Of a DNA stretch of 46,876 bases, positions 25,363-34,905 are shown one piece after another. Position 1 is the stretch's first letter; each line of letters begins with the position of its first letter. The notes under the pieces were generated by a model. It saw nothing but the letters and a program-made list of their open reading frames with translations, did not search any database and was not told where the DNA came from. The translations under genes were made by a program, and so were the position numbers. Source of the DNA: an uncultured Blautia sp. (GTDB lineage Bacteria > Bacillota > Clostridia > Lachnospirales > Lachnospiraceae); the NCBI GenBank assembly GCA_934408705.1, contig CAKRVL010000012.1, positions 1-46,876 on the forward strand, given 5' to 3'.

Positions 25363-26109
25363 ATGAGGGTATATTCAGCTACGAATATAGGAATGAAGCG
25401 GAAGATGAACCAGGATTATGTGTTCGCTTCCCAAGACCCGGTTGGAAATCTCCCGAATCTCTTTGCTGTTGCTGATGGAATGGGAGGACACAATGCAGGC
25501 GATTATGCATCCTCACACGCTGTCAGAGTACTGGTAGATGAAATCAGGGAGGATACGGATTATAATCCTGTAAAGGTGATCCGTCATGCCATTGAGACTG
25601 CAAACACAGAAATTATAGAACAGGCACAGAAGGATGAGAAGCTTCGTGGAATGGGAACTACCATGGTAGTTGCCACCATTGTAGGTCAGTATGCTTATGT
25701 TGCCAATGTGGGAGACAGCAGACTGTATGTGATTGACAAACAGTTAAGGCAGGTTACCAGGGATCATTCACTGGTGCAGGAAATGGTAAGAATGGGCGAG
25801 ATCACAGCCGAAGAGGCAAGAAACCATCCGGATAAGAACATTATCACCAGAGCTCTGGGAGCAGAGAAAACAGTAGATGTGGATTTCTTTGATATGCGTC
25901 TGGAACCGGGAAGTACGATTCTGATGTGTTCCGATGGTCTCAGCAATATGGTGGAAGATAAAAAAATGGAAGAAATCATATTGAATTCTGATGAGGATAT
26001 CACCTGGAAGGGAGATACTCTTATACAGGAGGCCAACAATAACGGCGGCAAGGATAACATTGCAATCATATTGATAGAACCATTCACGAATGAGGTGGAG
26101 ACATGTTAA
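25363..26109 (+). CDS. PP2C-family Ser/Thr protein phosphatase (Stp/PrpC)
   Basis: 248 residues with the metal-site motifs of PP2C: NQDYVFA near residue 20, VADGMGGHNAG at about 37-47, SDGLSNMV and the late GGKDNIAIIL. It reverses phosphorylation by the PASTA kinase whose gene starts 7 bases before this one ends, which implies coupled translation and a matched kinase-phosphatase pair. Confidence 0.96.
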   Translation: MRVYSATNIGMKRKMNQDYVFASQDPVGNLPNLFAVADGMGGHNAGDYASSHAVRVLVDEIREDTDYNPVKVIRHAIETANTEIIEQAQKDEKLRGMGTTMVVATIVGQYAYVANVGDSRLYVIDKQLRQVTRDHSLVQEMVRMGEITAEEARNHPDKNIITRALGAEKTVDVDFFDMRLEPGSTILMCSDGLSNMVEDKKMEEIILNSDEDITWKGDTLIQEANNNGGKDNIAIILIEPFTNEVETC

Positions 26110-28346
26110 AGACAGGTATGATCATAGCAGAGCGCTATGAAATTGTAAGTAAAATCGGTACCGGCGGAATGGCGGACGTATATAAGGCAATGGACCATAA
26201 ACTGAATCGTTTTGTGGCAGTTAAGGTTCTGAAGCCGGAATTCAGGGAAGACGCCACTTTTGTAAAGAAATTCAGAAGTGAGGCGCAGGCTGCTGCAGGC
26301 CTTACTCATCCTAACATTGTGAACGTATTTGACGTAGGCGATGATGAGGGCGTTTATTACATTGTAATGGAACTGATCGAGGGAATTACCCTGAAAGAGT
26401 ATATTTCCAAGAAGGGTAAGCTTTCTGTAAAGGAAGCTACCAGTATTGCCATTCAGGTATCTATGGGACTTGAAGCAGCACACAGCCACGGCATTGTGCA
26501 CCGTGATGTGAAGCCACAGAATATTATTATCTCTACAGATGGTAAGGTAAAGGTAACTGATTTTGGAATTGCCAGAGCGGCTTCTTCTAACACGATCAGC
26601 TCTAATGTTATGGGTTCTGTACACTACAGTTCTCCAGAGCAGGTAAGAGGCGGATACAGTGATGAAAAAAGTGATATTTATTCACTGGGTATTACATTGT
26701 ACGAGATGGTAACAGGACGAGTTCCTTTTGATGGTGACACTACAGTTGCTATTGCTATCAAGCATCTTCAGGAAGAAATGGTACCGCCTAGTGTATATTC
26801 TCCGGATCTTCCATACAGTCTGGAGCAGATCATTATGAAATGTACCCAGAAGAGTGTAGATCGAAGATATAATAAGATGGAGGATGTGATCGCAGATCTG
26901 AAGCATTCTCTTATTGATCCGCAGGGCGATTTCGTGAAGCTTACTTCTGTAGATACAGAGGCTAAAACAGTAGTGATTTCTGATGAAGAGCTTGGAGAGA
27001 TCAAGCATACTCCGAAGCAGACGGTTAAACCTGATATTGAAGCTCTTGAGAAAGAAATGAACGAAACAAATTACGATGATGACGATGATTACGACTATGA
27101 CGAGGAGAAAGAAAAGTCAGAGCGTTCCAGAAAGAGCAGAGAACGTGACAGAGAGCGCGAAGAGAGAGAAAGACGGATCAGGAAACAGAAAAGAGGCGTC
27201 AGTGTTGCAGGAAGCATTATTGCACTGATCGTAGGCGCAGCGGTTCTGATCGCAGTAATCCTTGTTGTAGGAAAGGCAGCAGGTCTGTTGGGAGATAAGC
27301 CTGATCAGACTTCTGATCAGCAGAGCCAGCAGCCACAGGTTACCCAGGCAGCAGCTGAGGATGATGGAATGGTAGCTGTACCAGATCTCATTGGCAAGAC
27401 TGAAGCTGAAGCACAGGAGCTTTGTGCTTCTGTAAATATTGGAATGAGCTATAAGGGTGAGGAGGCTTCCACTCAGGAAAAAGGAAAGATTTCTTCCCAG
27501 GATCCTGTTAAAGACACAAAGGTAGCGAAGAATTCAACTATCAATTATTATTTAAGCAAAGGTTCAGAAAGCTTTACTCTTACTGACATGTTTGGACAGA
27601 ATGGTGCTTCCGCACAGGAAACTCTGGAAAGCCAGGGATTGACTGTTCAGATCAATAAGATTTATCCGGATGAGTCTTCTATGGTTGATATCGGATGTGT
27701 TCTTAATACAGATCCGGTGGCTGGAACTACAGTAAAGGCTGGAGATACAGTTACTCTTACTGTCAGCCGTGGTATTAACTATGGAGACAGCGTACAAGTG
27801 CCGGATGTAACCGGAATGGCAAAGAATGATGCAATTGCCAAGCTTGGCAAATTCCTTAATATTAATGTAGAATTACAGATGAGTGCCGATGTGGCAGAAG
27901 GAACTGTTATTTCTCAGGATCCAATTGGATTCACAGATGACAATCCGGTATATGCAGATCCGGATAATGATACTATTACAATTACTGTAAGCAGTGGTAA
28001 CCAGGATCCTTCTGTGACTGAAGGAACAGATACTGCTGAGGCACAGAGCTCTTCTGATACCTCCGCAGCAGTAGCAAACGGCGAAGTATGGAAATGTACC
28101 CAGAGACTGAATACACCTACCGGTTATAACGGGGGACTGATCAGACTGGAACTGGTCCAGGAGGTAAATAAAGTACCTACTGCAAGTCTTGTTGTAGACG
28201 GACAGCAGCTTACATTCCCTTATCAGCTGGATATTACAGGAGCTCCGGGAGTAGCAGAAGGAACTTTATATCTGTCTGAGCAGCAGTCTGACGGCAGCTA
28301 TCAGGAGCTTGGTCATTATCCACTTACTTTTGAGAAAGCAGAGTAA
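26103..28346 (+). CDS. prkC: PASTA-domain Ser/Thr protein kinase (PknB/PrkC)
   Basis: 747 residues. The kinase domain covers about 11-270: glycine loop GTGGMADV (19-26), Lys41, HRDVKPQN (133-140) and DFG (153-155). A juxtamembrane stretch (324-364) is first acidic, then densely Arg/Glu charged. One membrane segment is at 367-390. Outside are three PASTA repeats (about 424-487, 490-557, 564-632), a Ser/Thr-rich linker and an extra C-terminal domain (660-747) of unknown type. PASTA kinases sense muropeptides or lipid II and control wall synthesis and dormancy exit. The adjacent rsgA is downstream by 3 bases. Confidence 0.96.
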   Translation: MLKTGMIIAERYEIVSKIGTGGMADVYKAMDHKLNRFVAVKVLKPEFREDATFVKKFRSEAQAAAGLTHPNIVNVFDVGDDEGVYYIVMELIEGITLKEYISKKGKLSVKEATSIAIQVSMGLEAAHSHGIVHRDVKPQNIIISTDGKVKVTDFGIARAASSNTISSNVMGSVHYSSPEQVRGGYSDEKSDIYSLGITLYEMVTGRVPFDGDTTVAIAIKHLQEEMVPPSVYSPDLPYSLEQIIMKCTQKSVDRRYNKMEDVIADLKHSLIDPQGDFVKLTSVDTEAKTVVISDEELGEIKHTPKQTVKPDIEALEKEMNETNYDDDDDYDYDEEKEKSERSRKSRERDREREERERRIRKQKRGVSVAGSIIALIVGAAVLIAVILVVGKAAGLLGDKPDQTSDQQSQQPQVTQAAAEDDGMVAVPDLIGKTEAEAQELCASVNIGMSYKGEEASTQEKGKISSQDPVKDTKVAKNSTINYYLSKGSESFTLTDMFGQNGASAQETLESQGLTVQINKIYPDESSMVDIGCVLNTDPVAGTTVKAGDTVTLTVSRGINYGDSVQVPDVTGMAKNDAIAKLGKFLNINVELQMSADVAEGTVISQDPIGFTDDNPVYADPDNDTITITVSSGNQDPSVTEGTDTAEAQSSSDTSAAVANGEVWKCTQRLNTPTGYNGGLIRLELVQEVNKVPTASLVVDGQQLTFPYQLDITGAPGVAEGTLYLSEQQSDGSYQELGHYPLTFEKAE

Positions 28347-28349
28347 TCC

Positions 28350-29228
28350 ATGCTGGGGAAAATTATCAAAGGAATTGCAGGTTTCTATTATATTTATGCA
28401 GAAGATGGTAATGTTTACGAATGCAAAGCAAAAGGGATTTTCCGAAAGGATAATTTTAAGCCACTGGTAGGAGACAATGTGGAGATCAAGGTTCTGGATG
28501 AGGAGGCGAAGGAGGGCAGTGTTACTGCCATCCTTCCCCGTCGGAATTCCTTGATCCGTCCAGCAGTTGCCAATGTGGACCAGGCATTTGTTATTTTTGC
28601 CATGGAGAATCCAAAACCGAATTTTCTTCTTCTGGATCGTTTTCTGATTATGATGGAGCAGCAGGGAATTCCTGCTGTTATCTGTTTTAACAAGAAGGAT
28701 CTGGGAGAAAAAGAAGAATTGGAACTGTTGTATAAGACTTATACAGGATGCGGATATCAGGTAATACTTTCCAGCACCTATGATGGGAATGGCATTGATG
28801 AAATCCGTCAGGTTCTGAGGGGAAAGACAACAGTAGTTGCAGGCCCTTCCGGTGTGGGAAAATCATCCATTACCAACTGTATGCAGGGTGAGGTGCAGAT
28901 GGAAACCGGTGAGATCAGCAAGAAGCTGAAACGGGGAAAGCACACTACCAGACATTCCCAGGTAATCCCGGTAGAAAAGGACACTTTTCTGGTGGACACT
29001 CCTGGTTTTTCCTCTTTATATCTTACAGATATGGAGGAAGATGAGCTTCGGGATTATTTCCCGGAATTTGTGAAATATGAGCCCCAGTGTCGCTTTCAAG
29101 GCTGTATGCACATCCATGAACCGGACTGTGCAGTAAAGGAAGCCTTGGCAGCGGGGAAAATCAGCCGGCTGCGTTATGATGACTATCTGGCATTATATGA
29201 GGAATTAAAAGAGAAAAGGAGATACTAA
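28350..29228 (+). CDS. rsgA: Ribosome small-subunit maturation GTPase A
   Basis: 292 residues with an N-terminal OB domain and a circularly permuted GTPase: NKKDL (G4) comes first, then GPSGVGKSS (G1, about 166-174) and DTPGF (G3). The C-terminal zinc finger has CRFQGCMHIHEPDC. It checks late 30S assembly. It follows prkC by 3 bases; rsgA next to stp and prkC is a conserved Firmicutes order, and PrkC is known to phosphorylate RsgA in Bacillus. Confidence 0.97.
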   Translation: MLGKIIKGIAGFYYIYAEDGNVYECKAKGIFRKDNFKPLVGDNVEIKVLDEEAKEGSVTAILPRRNSLIRPAVANVDQAFVIFAMENPKPNFLLLDRFLIMMEQQGIPAVICFNKKDLGEKEELELLYKTYTGCGYQVILSSTYDGNGIDEIRQVLRGKTTVVAGPSGVGKSSITNCMQGEVQMETGEISKKLKRGKHTTRHSQVIPVEKDTFLVDTPGFSSLYLTDMEEDELRDYFPEFVKYEPQCRFQGCMHIHEPDCAVKEALAAGKISRLRYDDYLALYEELKEKRRY

Positions 29229-29232
29229 AACT

Positions 29233-29904
29233 ATGTATCAGCTATGCCCTTCCATTTTATCAGCGGATTTTAACCGCCTGGGTGAACAGATTAAAATTCT
29301 TGAAAACGAAGGTGTTAAATGGCTCCATATTGATGTTATGGATGGAGATTTTGTACCAAGCATTTCTTTTGGAATGCCTGTGATCAAATCTATTCGTAAA
29401 GAATCCGGAATGTTTTTTGATGTTCATCTTATGGTGACAGAACCAGAGAGATACATTCAGGACTTTGTTGACTGTGGTGCAGATTCCATTACTGTACATG
29501 CAGAGGCATGTGAGGATCTGGAAAGAACGATAGAGCGTATTAAAGCTGCGGGTGTGAAAGTTGGAGTTTCCATTAAGCCGGCTACTCCTGTAAATGACAT
29601 CAGCCACATGCTTGAGGATGTGGATATGGTTCTGGTGATGACTGTTCAGCCAGGCTTTGGCGGACAGAAATATATGGATGAGTGTACAGAGAAGATTCGG
29701 GAACTGAGAGATCTGATTGATAAAGAGAATCTGAATGTGGATATTGAGGTTGATGGTGGAATCAACGAGGATACGCTGGAGACTGTAATGGCAGCTGGAG
29801 CGAATATATTTGTTGCCGGATCCTGGGTATTTGGCGGTGATATCGTTCAGAATGTCCGTCGTATCCAGAAACAGATCGAAGAAATCGGTGACAGGATCGA
29901 GTGA
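29233..29904 (+). CDS. rpe: Ribulose-phosphate 3-epimerase
   Basis: Interconverts ribulose 5-phosphate and xylulose 5-phosphate in the pentose phosphate pathway. 223-residue TIM barrel. Metal and substrate motifs are SILSADFNRLGEQI, LHIDVMDGDFVPSISFG, DVHLMV, VQPGFGGQKY and the phosphate-binding DGGI. AAAAGGAG lies before the ATG. The stop overlaps a possible GTG start of the next gene. Confidence 0.97.
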   Translation: MYQLCPSILSADFNRLGEQIKILENEGVKWLHIDVMDGDFVPSISFGMPVIKSIRKESGMFFDVHLMVTEPERYIQDFVDCGADSITVHAEACEDLERTIERIKAAGVKVGVSIKPATPVNDISHMLEDVDMVLVMTVQPGFGGQKYMDECTEKIRELRDLIDKENLNVDIEVDGGINEDTLETVMAAGANIFVAGSWVFGGDIVQNVRRIQKQIEEIGDRIE

Positions 29905-29912
29905 GAGATAGT

Positions 29913-30590
29913 ATGATAGATACAGTAATTGTAAGCGGGGGCATGATCCAGAAAGATTTTGCCCTCGATTTTATTAAAAGGTTAAAAAAAGAGAGAGAGG
30001 GCGAGAAGCTGGTTCTGATGGCTGCTGACCGGGGCCTGGATTTCTTTCGGGAAACGGGACTTAACCCTGATGTTGCAGATGGGGATTTTGACAGCGTATC
30101 AGATGAAGGAAAGGCTTATCTGGAAAGTCTTTCAAATACAGAAATTGTACAGCTTCAGCCGGAGAAGGATGATACAGATACTCAGTCTGCATTAAATCTG
30201 GCAATCCAAAATGGAGCCAAAAGTGTTCTGATCCTGGGAGCTACCGGTGGCAGAATGGATCATTTTCTGGGGAATCTGGGGCTTATGTCATTGGGAAAAA
30301 TGAAGGGAGTCCAAGTTGCCCTGGCTGACGAACAGAATTATATCTGTCTTGTGGAAAACGGCAAAATTCTTCAAAAAGACAGGCAATTCGGCAAATATGT
30401 GTCCTTTTTTCCAGTCGGAGGGAATGTAGAAGGGCTTACATTGAAAGGCTTTAAATACTTGCTGAATAGTTATTGTCTTACTGTAGAGGACAGTGGGCTT
30501 ACTGTCAGCAATGAAATTCAGGCAGAACAGGCTGAAATAACCTATGAAAAAGGCAGTCTTATGATGATCATGTCCAGAGATCTGAAATAA
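29913..30590 (+). CDS. thiN: Thiamine pyrophosphokinase
   Basis: Converts thiamine to thiamine pyrophosphate with ATP. About 225 residues. Motifs are AADRGLDFF, DGDFDSV, PEKDDTDTQSAL and GATGGRMDHFLGNL; the last two are the thiamine and ATP site. ATG 29913 is preferred; a GTG at 29901, overlapping the rpe stop, would add four residues. Last gene of the murE-to-thiN run; the next gene has its own promoter. Confidence 0.92.
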   Translation: MIDTVIVSGGMIQKDFALDFIKRLKKEREGEKLVLMAADRGLDFFRETGLNPDVADGDFDSVSDEGKAYLESLSNTEIVQLQPEKDDTDTQSALNLAIQNGAKSVLILGATGGRMDHFLGNLGLMSLGKMKGVQVALADEQNYICLVENGKILQKDRQFGKYVSFFPVGGNVEGLTLKGFKYLLNSYCLTVEDSGLTVSNEIQAEQAEITYEKGSLMMIMSRDLK

Positions 30591-30650
30591 TAGCTACTAC
30601 AAAAAACAAAAATTTTGATGGCTGTAAATATAGGATATTTTTGATAATTG

Positions 30651-30659
30651 TGTTATAAT
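30651..30659 (+). promoter_or_regulatory. ychF promoter, extended -10 type
   Basis: TGT followed by a perfect TATAAT (30654-30659). No good -35 is present, as is usual with an extended -10. Confidence 0.6.
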
Positions 30660-30719
30660 GTCGTAAGAATGGCGTGCGTAAAAGAAAACGCCCCTAAAAA
30701 TAAGGAGATATAGAGTAAA

Positions 30720-31817
30720 ATGAAATTAGGTATCGTTGGTTTACCAAATGTAGGAAAAAGTACACTGTTTAACTCTCTGACAAAGGCTGGTGCAGAATCT
30801 GCCAATTATCCGTTCTGCACGATTGATCCTAATGTAGGAGTAGTTACCGTGCCGGATGAGAGACTTGCTCTGCTTGGAGATTTTTATCATTCTAAGAAGG
30901 TGACACCGGCAGTTATAGAGTTTGTTGATATTGCAGGACTTGTTAAGGGGGCTTCCAAGGGTGAGGGCCTTGGCAACCAGTTCCTTGCAAATATCCGTGA
31001 GGTAGATGCCATTGTCCATGTAGTGCGTTGCTTTGAGGATCCTAATGTCATCCATGTAGATGGCAGCATTGATCCGATCCGTGATATTGAGACAATTAAC
31101 CTGGAGCTTATCTTCTCAGATCTGGAAATTCTGGAGAGAAGAATTGCTAAGGTTACTAAGACTGCCCGTATGGATAAGGAAGCTGCTAAGGAACTCGATT
31201 TCCTTCAGAAAATCAAGAAATGGCTGGAAGATGGTAAGATGGCCATTACTATGGAACTGGAGAGCGAGGATGAGGAAGCCTGGATGGGAACTTACAACCT
31301 TCTGACACAGAAGCCTGTTATTTATGCTTCCAATGTTGCTGAAGATGATCTGGCAAACGATGGTGCCGATAACAAATATGTACAGGCAGTCAGAGAATAT
31401 GCCGCAGAGCAGGACAGTGAAATTTTTGTGATCTGCGCACAGATCGAGGAAGAGATTTCCGAACTGGATGAAGATGAAAGAAAGATGTTCCTGGAGGATC
31501 TTGGCCTTAAGGAATCAGGTCTTGAGAAGCTGGTTAAGGCAAGCTATCATCTTCTTGGACTTATGAGCTTCCTTACCTCCGGTGAAGATGAGACGAGAGC
31601 GTGGACGATTAAGATCGGAACAAAGGCTCCACAGGCAGCAGGTAAGATCCACTCTGATTTTGAACGTGGATTTATCAAGGCAGAGGTAGTGAATTATCAA
31701 GATCTTCTTGATTGTGGTTCTTACGCAGGTGCAAGAGAAAAAGGACTGGTACGAATGGAAGGAAAGGATTATGTGGTACAGGATGGCGATGTAATCTTAT
31801 TCCGCTTTAATGTATGA
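30720..31817 (+). CDS. ychF: Redox-regulated ATPase YchF (OBG family)
   Basis: 365 residues. The P-loop [15 protein letters not shown] is at 7-21, followed by [20 protein letters not shown] coiled helical insertion lies in the middle and a TGS-like domain at the end ([16 protein letters not shown], then [12 protein letters not shown]). It binds ribosomes and hydrolyses ATP in preference to GTP. AAGGAG lies before the ATG. Lgt follows after 17 bases, so the two are probably cotranscribed. Confidence 0.97.
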   Translation: MKLGIVGLPNVGKSTLFNSLTKAGAESANYPFCTIDPNVGVVTVPDERLALLGDFYHSKKVTPAVIEFVDIAGLVKGASKGEGLGNQFLANIREVDAIVHVVRCFEDPNVIHVDGSIDPIRDIETINLELIFSDLEILERRIAKVTKTARMDKEAAKELDFLQKIKKWLEDGKMAITMELESEDEEAWMGTYNLLTQKPVIYASNVAEDDLANDGADNKYVQAVREYAAEQDSEIFVICAQIEEEISELDEDERKMFLEDLGLKESGLEKLVKASYHLLGLMSFLTSGEDETRAWTIKIGTKAPQAAGKIHSDFERGFIKAEVVNYQDLLDCGSYAGAREKGLVRMEGKDYVVQDGDVILFRFNV

Positions 31818-31834
31818 TAAGAGGGATAGCATAA

Positions 31835-33136
31835 ATGTCAATTCAGTTTCCGAATCTGGGGATAACCCTGGGTTATGTGGGAAAATCCATTTCAATATTT
31901 GGATTTGAAATTACATTCTTTGGGCTTATGATTGCTCTGGGAATGCTTCTGGGACTGGGATTTGTGATCCTGGAGGCAAAGCGCTGCGGCGAAAATAAAG
32001 ACGATTATCTGGAAATGCTGATCATCTCATTGCTTTTTGGTGTGGCAGGAGCAAGACTTCTATATGTTTTATGCTCCTGGAATCTTTATAAAGGCAATGT
32101 TGTACAGATTTTTAACATCAGAAATGGTGGTCTGACATTTTGGGGAGGTCTGCTTGGCGGATTACTTGGTGCGGTTATCTATTGTGCTGTACGAAGAAAG
32201 TCCTTTATGCAGATGGCAGATACTGCCAGTATGGGAATCGTTATTGCACAGATAATAGGAAGGTGGGGGGATTTCTTTAACAGAGAATCCTTCGGTGAAT
32301 ACACCAACAGTATATTTGCAATGCAGCTCCCATTATCTGCTGTACGTTCCAATGAAGTAACCTCTGCTATGAGGGAAAATTTGGAGACTGTAGGCGGCAC
32401 CTCTTTCATTCAGGTGCACCCCACTTTCTTCTATGAGAGTATGTGGTGCCTGCTTTTGTTTCTGCTTATGCTCGTATGGAAGCGCAAGAAGCGTTTTCAT
32501 GGAGAGGTATTTCTGAAATATATGGCAGGATACGGGCTTGGAAGATTTTGTATTGAGTTTCTGAGGACAGATAAGCTGCTGATCCCTGGAACATCAATTG
32601 GAATTTCGCAGGTGATTTCAGCAGTAATGTTTGTGATTTGTGCTTTTATTGCAGTTGTGGAAGGTACTATGGCAAAGAAAAGAGCTGCCAGACGCAGACG
32701 CAGGAGAGAACAGGATTATGAAGCACAGGAAAGAGCAGCCAGAGAGGCTGAAGCAGAGGAGTATAGGGACCGGTTACGTTTGGAGAGAGCTTTTGGTGAG
32801 AAGAAAGCCGGCGAAGTTCCGGAAGAGTACCAGGGAGATACATCTGTTTATAACGAGTCTTCGGAAGAAGAACCCTCTGAACAGGTTTCGGAAGAGGTTC
32901 TGCAGGATGATGGGCAACCAGATCAGGCAGCTTCAGAAGAATTTTCAGAAGAAGCTTCAGAGGATGAGCTTCTGGAAGAGTGTGAGGAGTCTGAGACGGC
33001 AGTGGAGAACAACGTCGCTGCTGTTGAGGAAACAGCTGCTTCTAAAGAGAATCCATCACTTTCAGAGGATGATGAGTGGTTGTATAGCGAGCCGCGAAGA
33101 TTTGCCAAAAAACCTGCCGATGAGCAGGAAAATTGA
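31835..33136 (+). CDS. lgt: Prolipoprotein diacylglyceryl transferase with a long acidic C-terminal tail
   Basis: Transfers diacylglycerol from phosphatidylglycerol to the lipobox cysteine of prolipoproteins, in the membrane. 433 residues against the usual 260-290. Residues 1-277 are the seven-helix enzyme with ARLLYVL, NGGLTFWGG, HPTFFYE and GRFCIEFLRTD. The signature reads GRWGDFFNRESFG (142-154), with Asp at position 146 where Asn is conserved; Arg143, Glu151 and Gly154 are kept. After a basic stretch (KKRAARRRRRRE), residues about 300-433 are Glu/Ser-rich and low in complexity. GAGGG lies about 9 bases before the ATG. Confidence 0.94.
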   Translation: MSIQFPNLGITLGYVGKSISIFGFEITFFGLMIALGMLLGLGFVILEAKRCGENKDDYLEMLIISLLFGVAGARLLYVLCSWNLYKGNVVQIFNIRNGGLTFWGGLLGGLLGAVIYCAVRRKSFMQMADTASMGIVIAQIIGRWGDFFNRESFGEYTNSIFAMQLPLSAVRSNEVTSAMRENLETVGGTSFIQVHPTFFYESMWCLLLFLLMLVWKRKKRFHGEVFLKYMAGYGLGRFCIEFLRTDKLLIPGTSIGISQVISAVMFVICAFIAVVEGTMAKKRAARRRRRREQDYEAQERAAREAEAEEYRDRLRLERAFGEKKAGEVPEEYQGDTSVYNESSEEEPSEQVSEEVLQDDGQPDQAASEEFSEEASEDELLEECEESETAVENNVAAVEETAASKENPSLSEDDEWLYSEPRRFAKKPADEQEN

Positions 33137-33175
33137 TAAATTGCTTTCCAGATATATGAAACTGGTTTGAAAATG

Positions 33176-33219
33176 GCGTCACTTTGGTGGGAAATGTTCC
33201 CAGCAAGGTGGCGCTTTTT
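33176..33219 (+). terminator. ychF-lgt terminator
   Basis: GCGTCACTTTG (33176-33186) pairs with CAAGGTGGCGC (33204-33214) allowing two G-U pairs. TGGGAA/TTCCCA is nested inside, and TTTTT follows. Confidence 0.9.
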
Positions 33220-33296
33220 CTGTTTTTATGGCCTGTTTTTCTGCGTTTGTAAGGACTTTGTAACATAATTATGTAATAGATTTCATAATTTCCCAC

Positions 33297-33325
33297 TTGT
33301 AATTTAGGAGCAAATGGGTTAGAAT
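33297..33325 (+). promoter_or_regulatory. Promoter of the mraZ/dcw cluster
   Basis: TTGTAA (33297-33302), 17 bases, TAGAAT (33320-33325). The predicted start near 33332 lies at the edge of the MraZ-type repeat array, with about 155 bases of leader. Confidence 0.65.
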
Positions 33326-33333
33326 AATTTCAT

Positions 33334-33380
33334 AAGTGGTAGGAAGTGGAGAAAAGTGGTGACAAATGGGGAAGAAGTGG
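33334..33380 (+). promoter_or_regulatory. MraZ-box array
   Basis: AAGTGG occurs at 33334, 33344 and 33354, AAATGG at 33364 and AAGTGG at 33375: four copies exactly 10 bases apart and a fifth at 11. One-turn spacing of short (T/G)GG-containing repeats just after the promoter is the known target type of MraZ, which represses its own operon. Confidence 0.8.
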
Positions 33381-33393
33381 CAGAACTTCATTT

Positions 33394-33464
33394 GTTACTG
33401 GGCACTGAGTGAACAGTAACCTTTCATTTGTTTCACGTCATGAGATACGAGGGGGAGACTCGTA
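33394..33464 (+). other. Hairpins in the mraZ leader
   Basis: GTTACTG and CAGTAAC (33394-33400, 33414-33420) can pair, as can ATACGAG and CTCGTAT nearer the start codon. They lie between the MraZ boxes and the ribosome binding site. No terminator T-run is present. Confidence 0.45.
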
Positions 33465-33487
33465 TTTCACGAGAGTAGGTGAGTTTT

Positions 33488-33919
33488 ATGTTCATGGGTG
33501 AGTACAATCATACAATCGACGCGAAGGGGCGTCTGATTATTCCGGCGAAATTCCGGGAAGCTTTAGGAGAAGAATTCGTTCTTACCAGAGGGCTTGATGG
33601 TTGTCTCTACATTTATCCGATGGACGAATGGGAAGCCTTTGAAGAGAAACTCCGGATATTACCACTTACAAACAAAGACGCTAGAGCCTTTTCGCGATTC
33701 TTTGTAGCAGGCGCAACCACATGTGAACTGGACAAGCAGGGGAGAATTCTCGTACCACAGACGTTACGTGAGTTCGCTGGTCTGGAGAAGGATGTGATTC
33801 TGGCAGGAAATCTGAGCAGAGTTGAGGTCTGGAGCAAGGAGAAATGGAGCGAGAACTGCAATTATGACGATATGGACAGCATTGCTGCCGGCATGGAGAG
33901 CATGGGAATCGTCATCTGA
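33488..33919 (+). CDS. mraZ: Transcriptional regulator MraZ
   Basis: 143 residues with two SpoVT/AbrB-type DNA-binding halves. The N-terminal half has [21 protein letters not shown] and the second has [19 protein letters not shown], with the DxKGR/DxQGR pairs that mark the family. It forms a ring that binds repeats ahead of its own operon; such repeats are at 33334-33380. ATG 33488 has AGGTGA 5 bases upstream; GTG 33479 and ATG 33494 are in-frame alternatives. Confidence 0.97.
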   Translation: MFMGEYNHTIDAKGRLIIPAKFREALGEEFVLTRGLDGCLYIYPMDEWEAFEEKLRILPLTNKDARAFSRFFVAGATTCELDKQGRILVPQTLREFAGLEKDVILAGNLSRVEVWSKEKWSENCNYDDMDSIAAGMESMGIVI

Positions 33920-33955
33920 GCATAGAATAAGCGAGAAATCCAACAGGAGACGGAA

Positions 33956-34891
33956 ATGGAATTTAAACACAAATCTGTATTACTGGACGAGACCGTTGGC
34001 GGGCTTAATATTAAGCCGGATGGAATCTATGTGGATGGCACTTTGGGCGGCGCAGGACATGCCATAGAGGTATGCAGGAAACTTTCTGCCAAGGGGAGAT
34101 TTATTGGTATAGATCAAGACCAGGATGCGATAATTGCTGCGAGTGAACGGCTTGCCGCCTTTGAACAGGTGACAATCATTCGCAGCAATTATTGTTACAT
34201 GGTACAAGAGCTTGCCGCAAAGGGAATTCACAAGGTTGACGGCATTGTTCTGGATTTGGGAGTATCCTCCTATCAGCTGGACAATGAGGAACGTGGATTT
34301 ACCTACAGGGTAGATGCACCTCTTGATATGCGCATGGATCAGAGACAGACGCAGACCGCCAGTGACATTGTTAATGGTTATGAAGAAAGAGAACTGTATC
34401 GCATCATCCGCGATTACGGTGAAGATAAATTTGCAAAAAATATTGCGAAACATATAGTAGCAGCCAGACAGCAGGCCCCCATTATGACTACAGGTCAGCT
34501 TACACAGATCATCCGGGAATCTATCCCCATGAAGATACAGGCCGCAGGAGGACATCCGGCGAAGCGTACCTTTCAGGCGATCCGTATTGAGTTGAACAAG
34601 GAGTTAGATGTGCTTCGTGATTCCCTTGATGGGATGATCGATCTTTTGGACGATGGTGGAAGGCTTTGCATTATTACGTTCCATTCATTGGAAGACAGGA
34701 TCGTTAAGACTATTTTCAGGAAGAATGAGAACCCATGTACCTGTCCACCGGATTTTCCGGTATGTGTGTGCGGGAAGAAATCTAAGGGGAAAGTCATTAC
34801 AAGGAAGCCAATTCTCCCAAGTGATGAAGAAATGGAAGAGAATCCGCGTTCTAAGAGCGCTAAACTCAGAATATTTGAAAGAAGATTTTAA
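33956..34891 (+). CDS. rsmH: 16S rRNA (cytosine-1402-N4)-methyltransferase
   Basis: 311 residues. The start [10 protein letters not shown] is typical. SAM motifs are [12 protein letters not shown] and [30 protein letters not shown] and PLDMRMDQ follow, and the ending [10 protein letters not shown] is canonical. It modifies C1402 in the ribosomal P site. Second gene of the division cluster, as in most bacteria. Confidence 0.97.
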   Translation: MEFKHKSVLLDETVGGLNIKPDGIYVDGTLGGAGHAIEVCRKLSAKGRFIGIDQDQDAIIAASERLAAFEQVTIIRSNYCYMVQELAAKGIHKVDGIVLDLGVSSYQLDNEERGFTYRVDAPLDMRMDQRQTQTASDIVNGYEERELYRIIRDYGEDKFAKNIAKHIVAARQQAPIMTTGQLTQIIRESIPMKIQAAGGHPAKRTFQAIRIELNKELDVLRDSLDGMIDLLDDGGRLCIITFHSLEDRIVKTIFRKNENPCTCPPDFPVCVCGKKSKGKVITRKPILPSDEEMEENPRSKSAKLRIFERRF

Positions 34892-34905
34892 AAGAAGGGT
34901 AAAAA

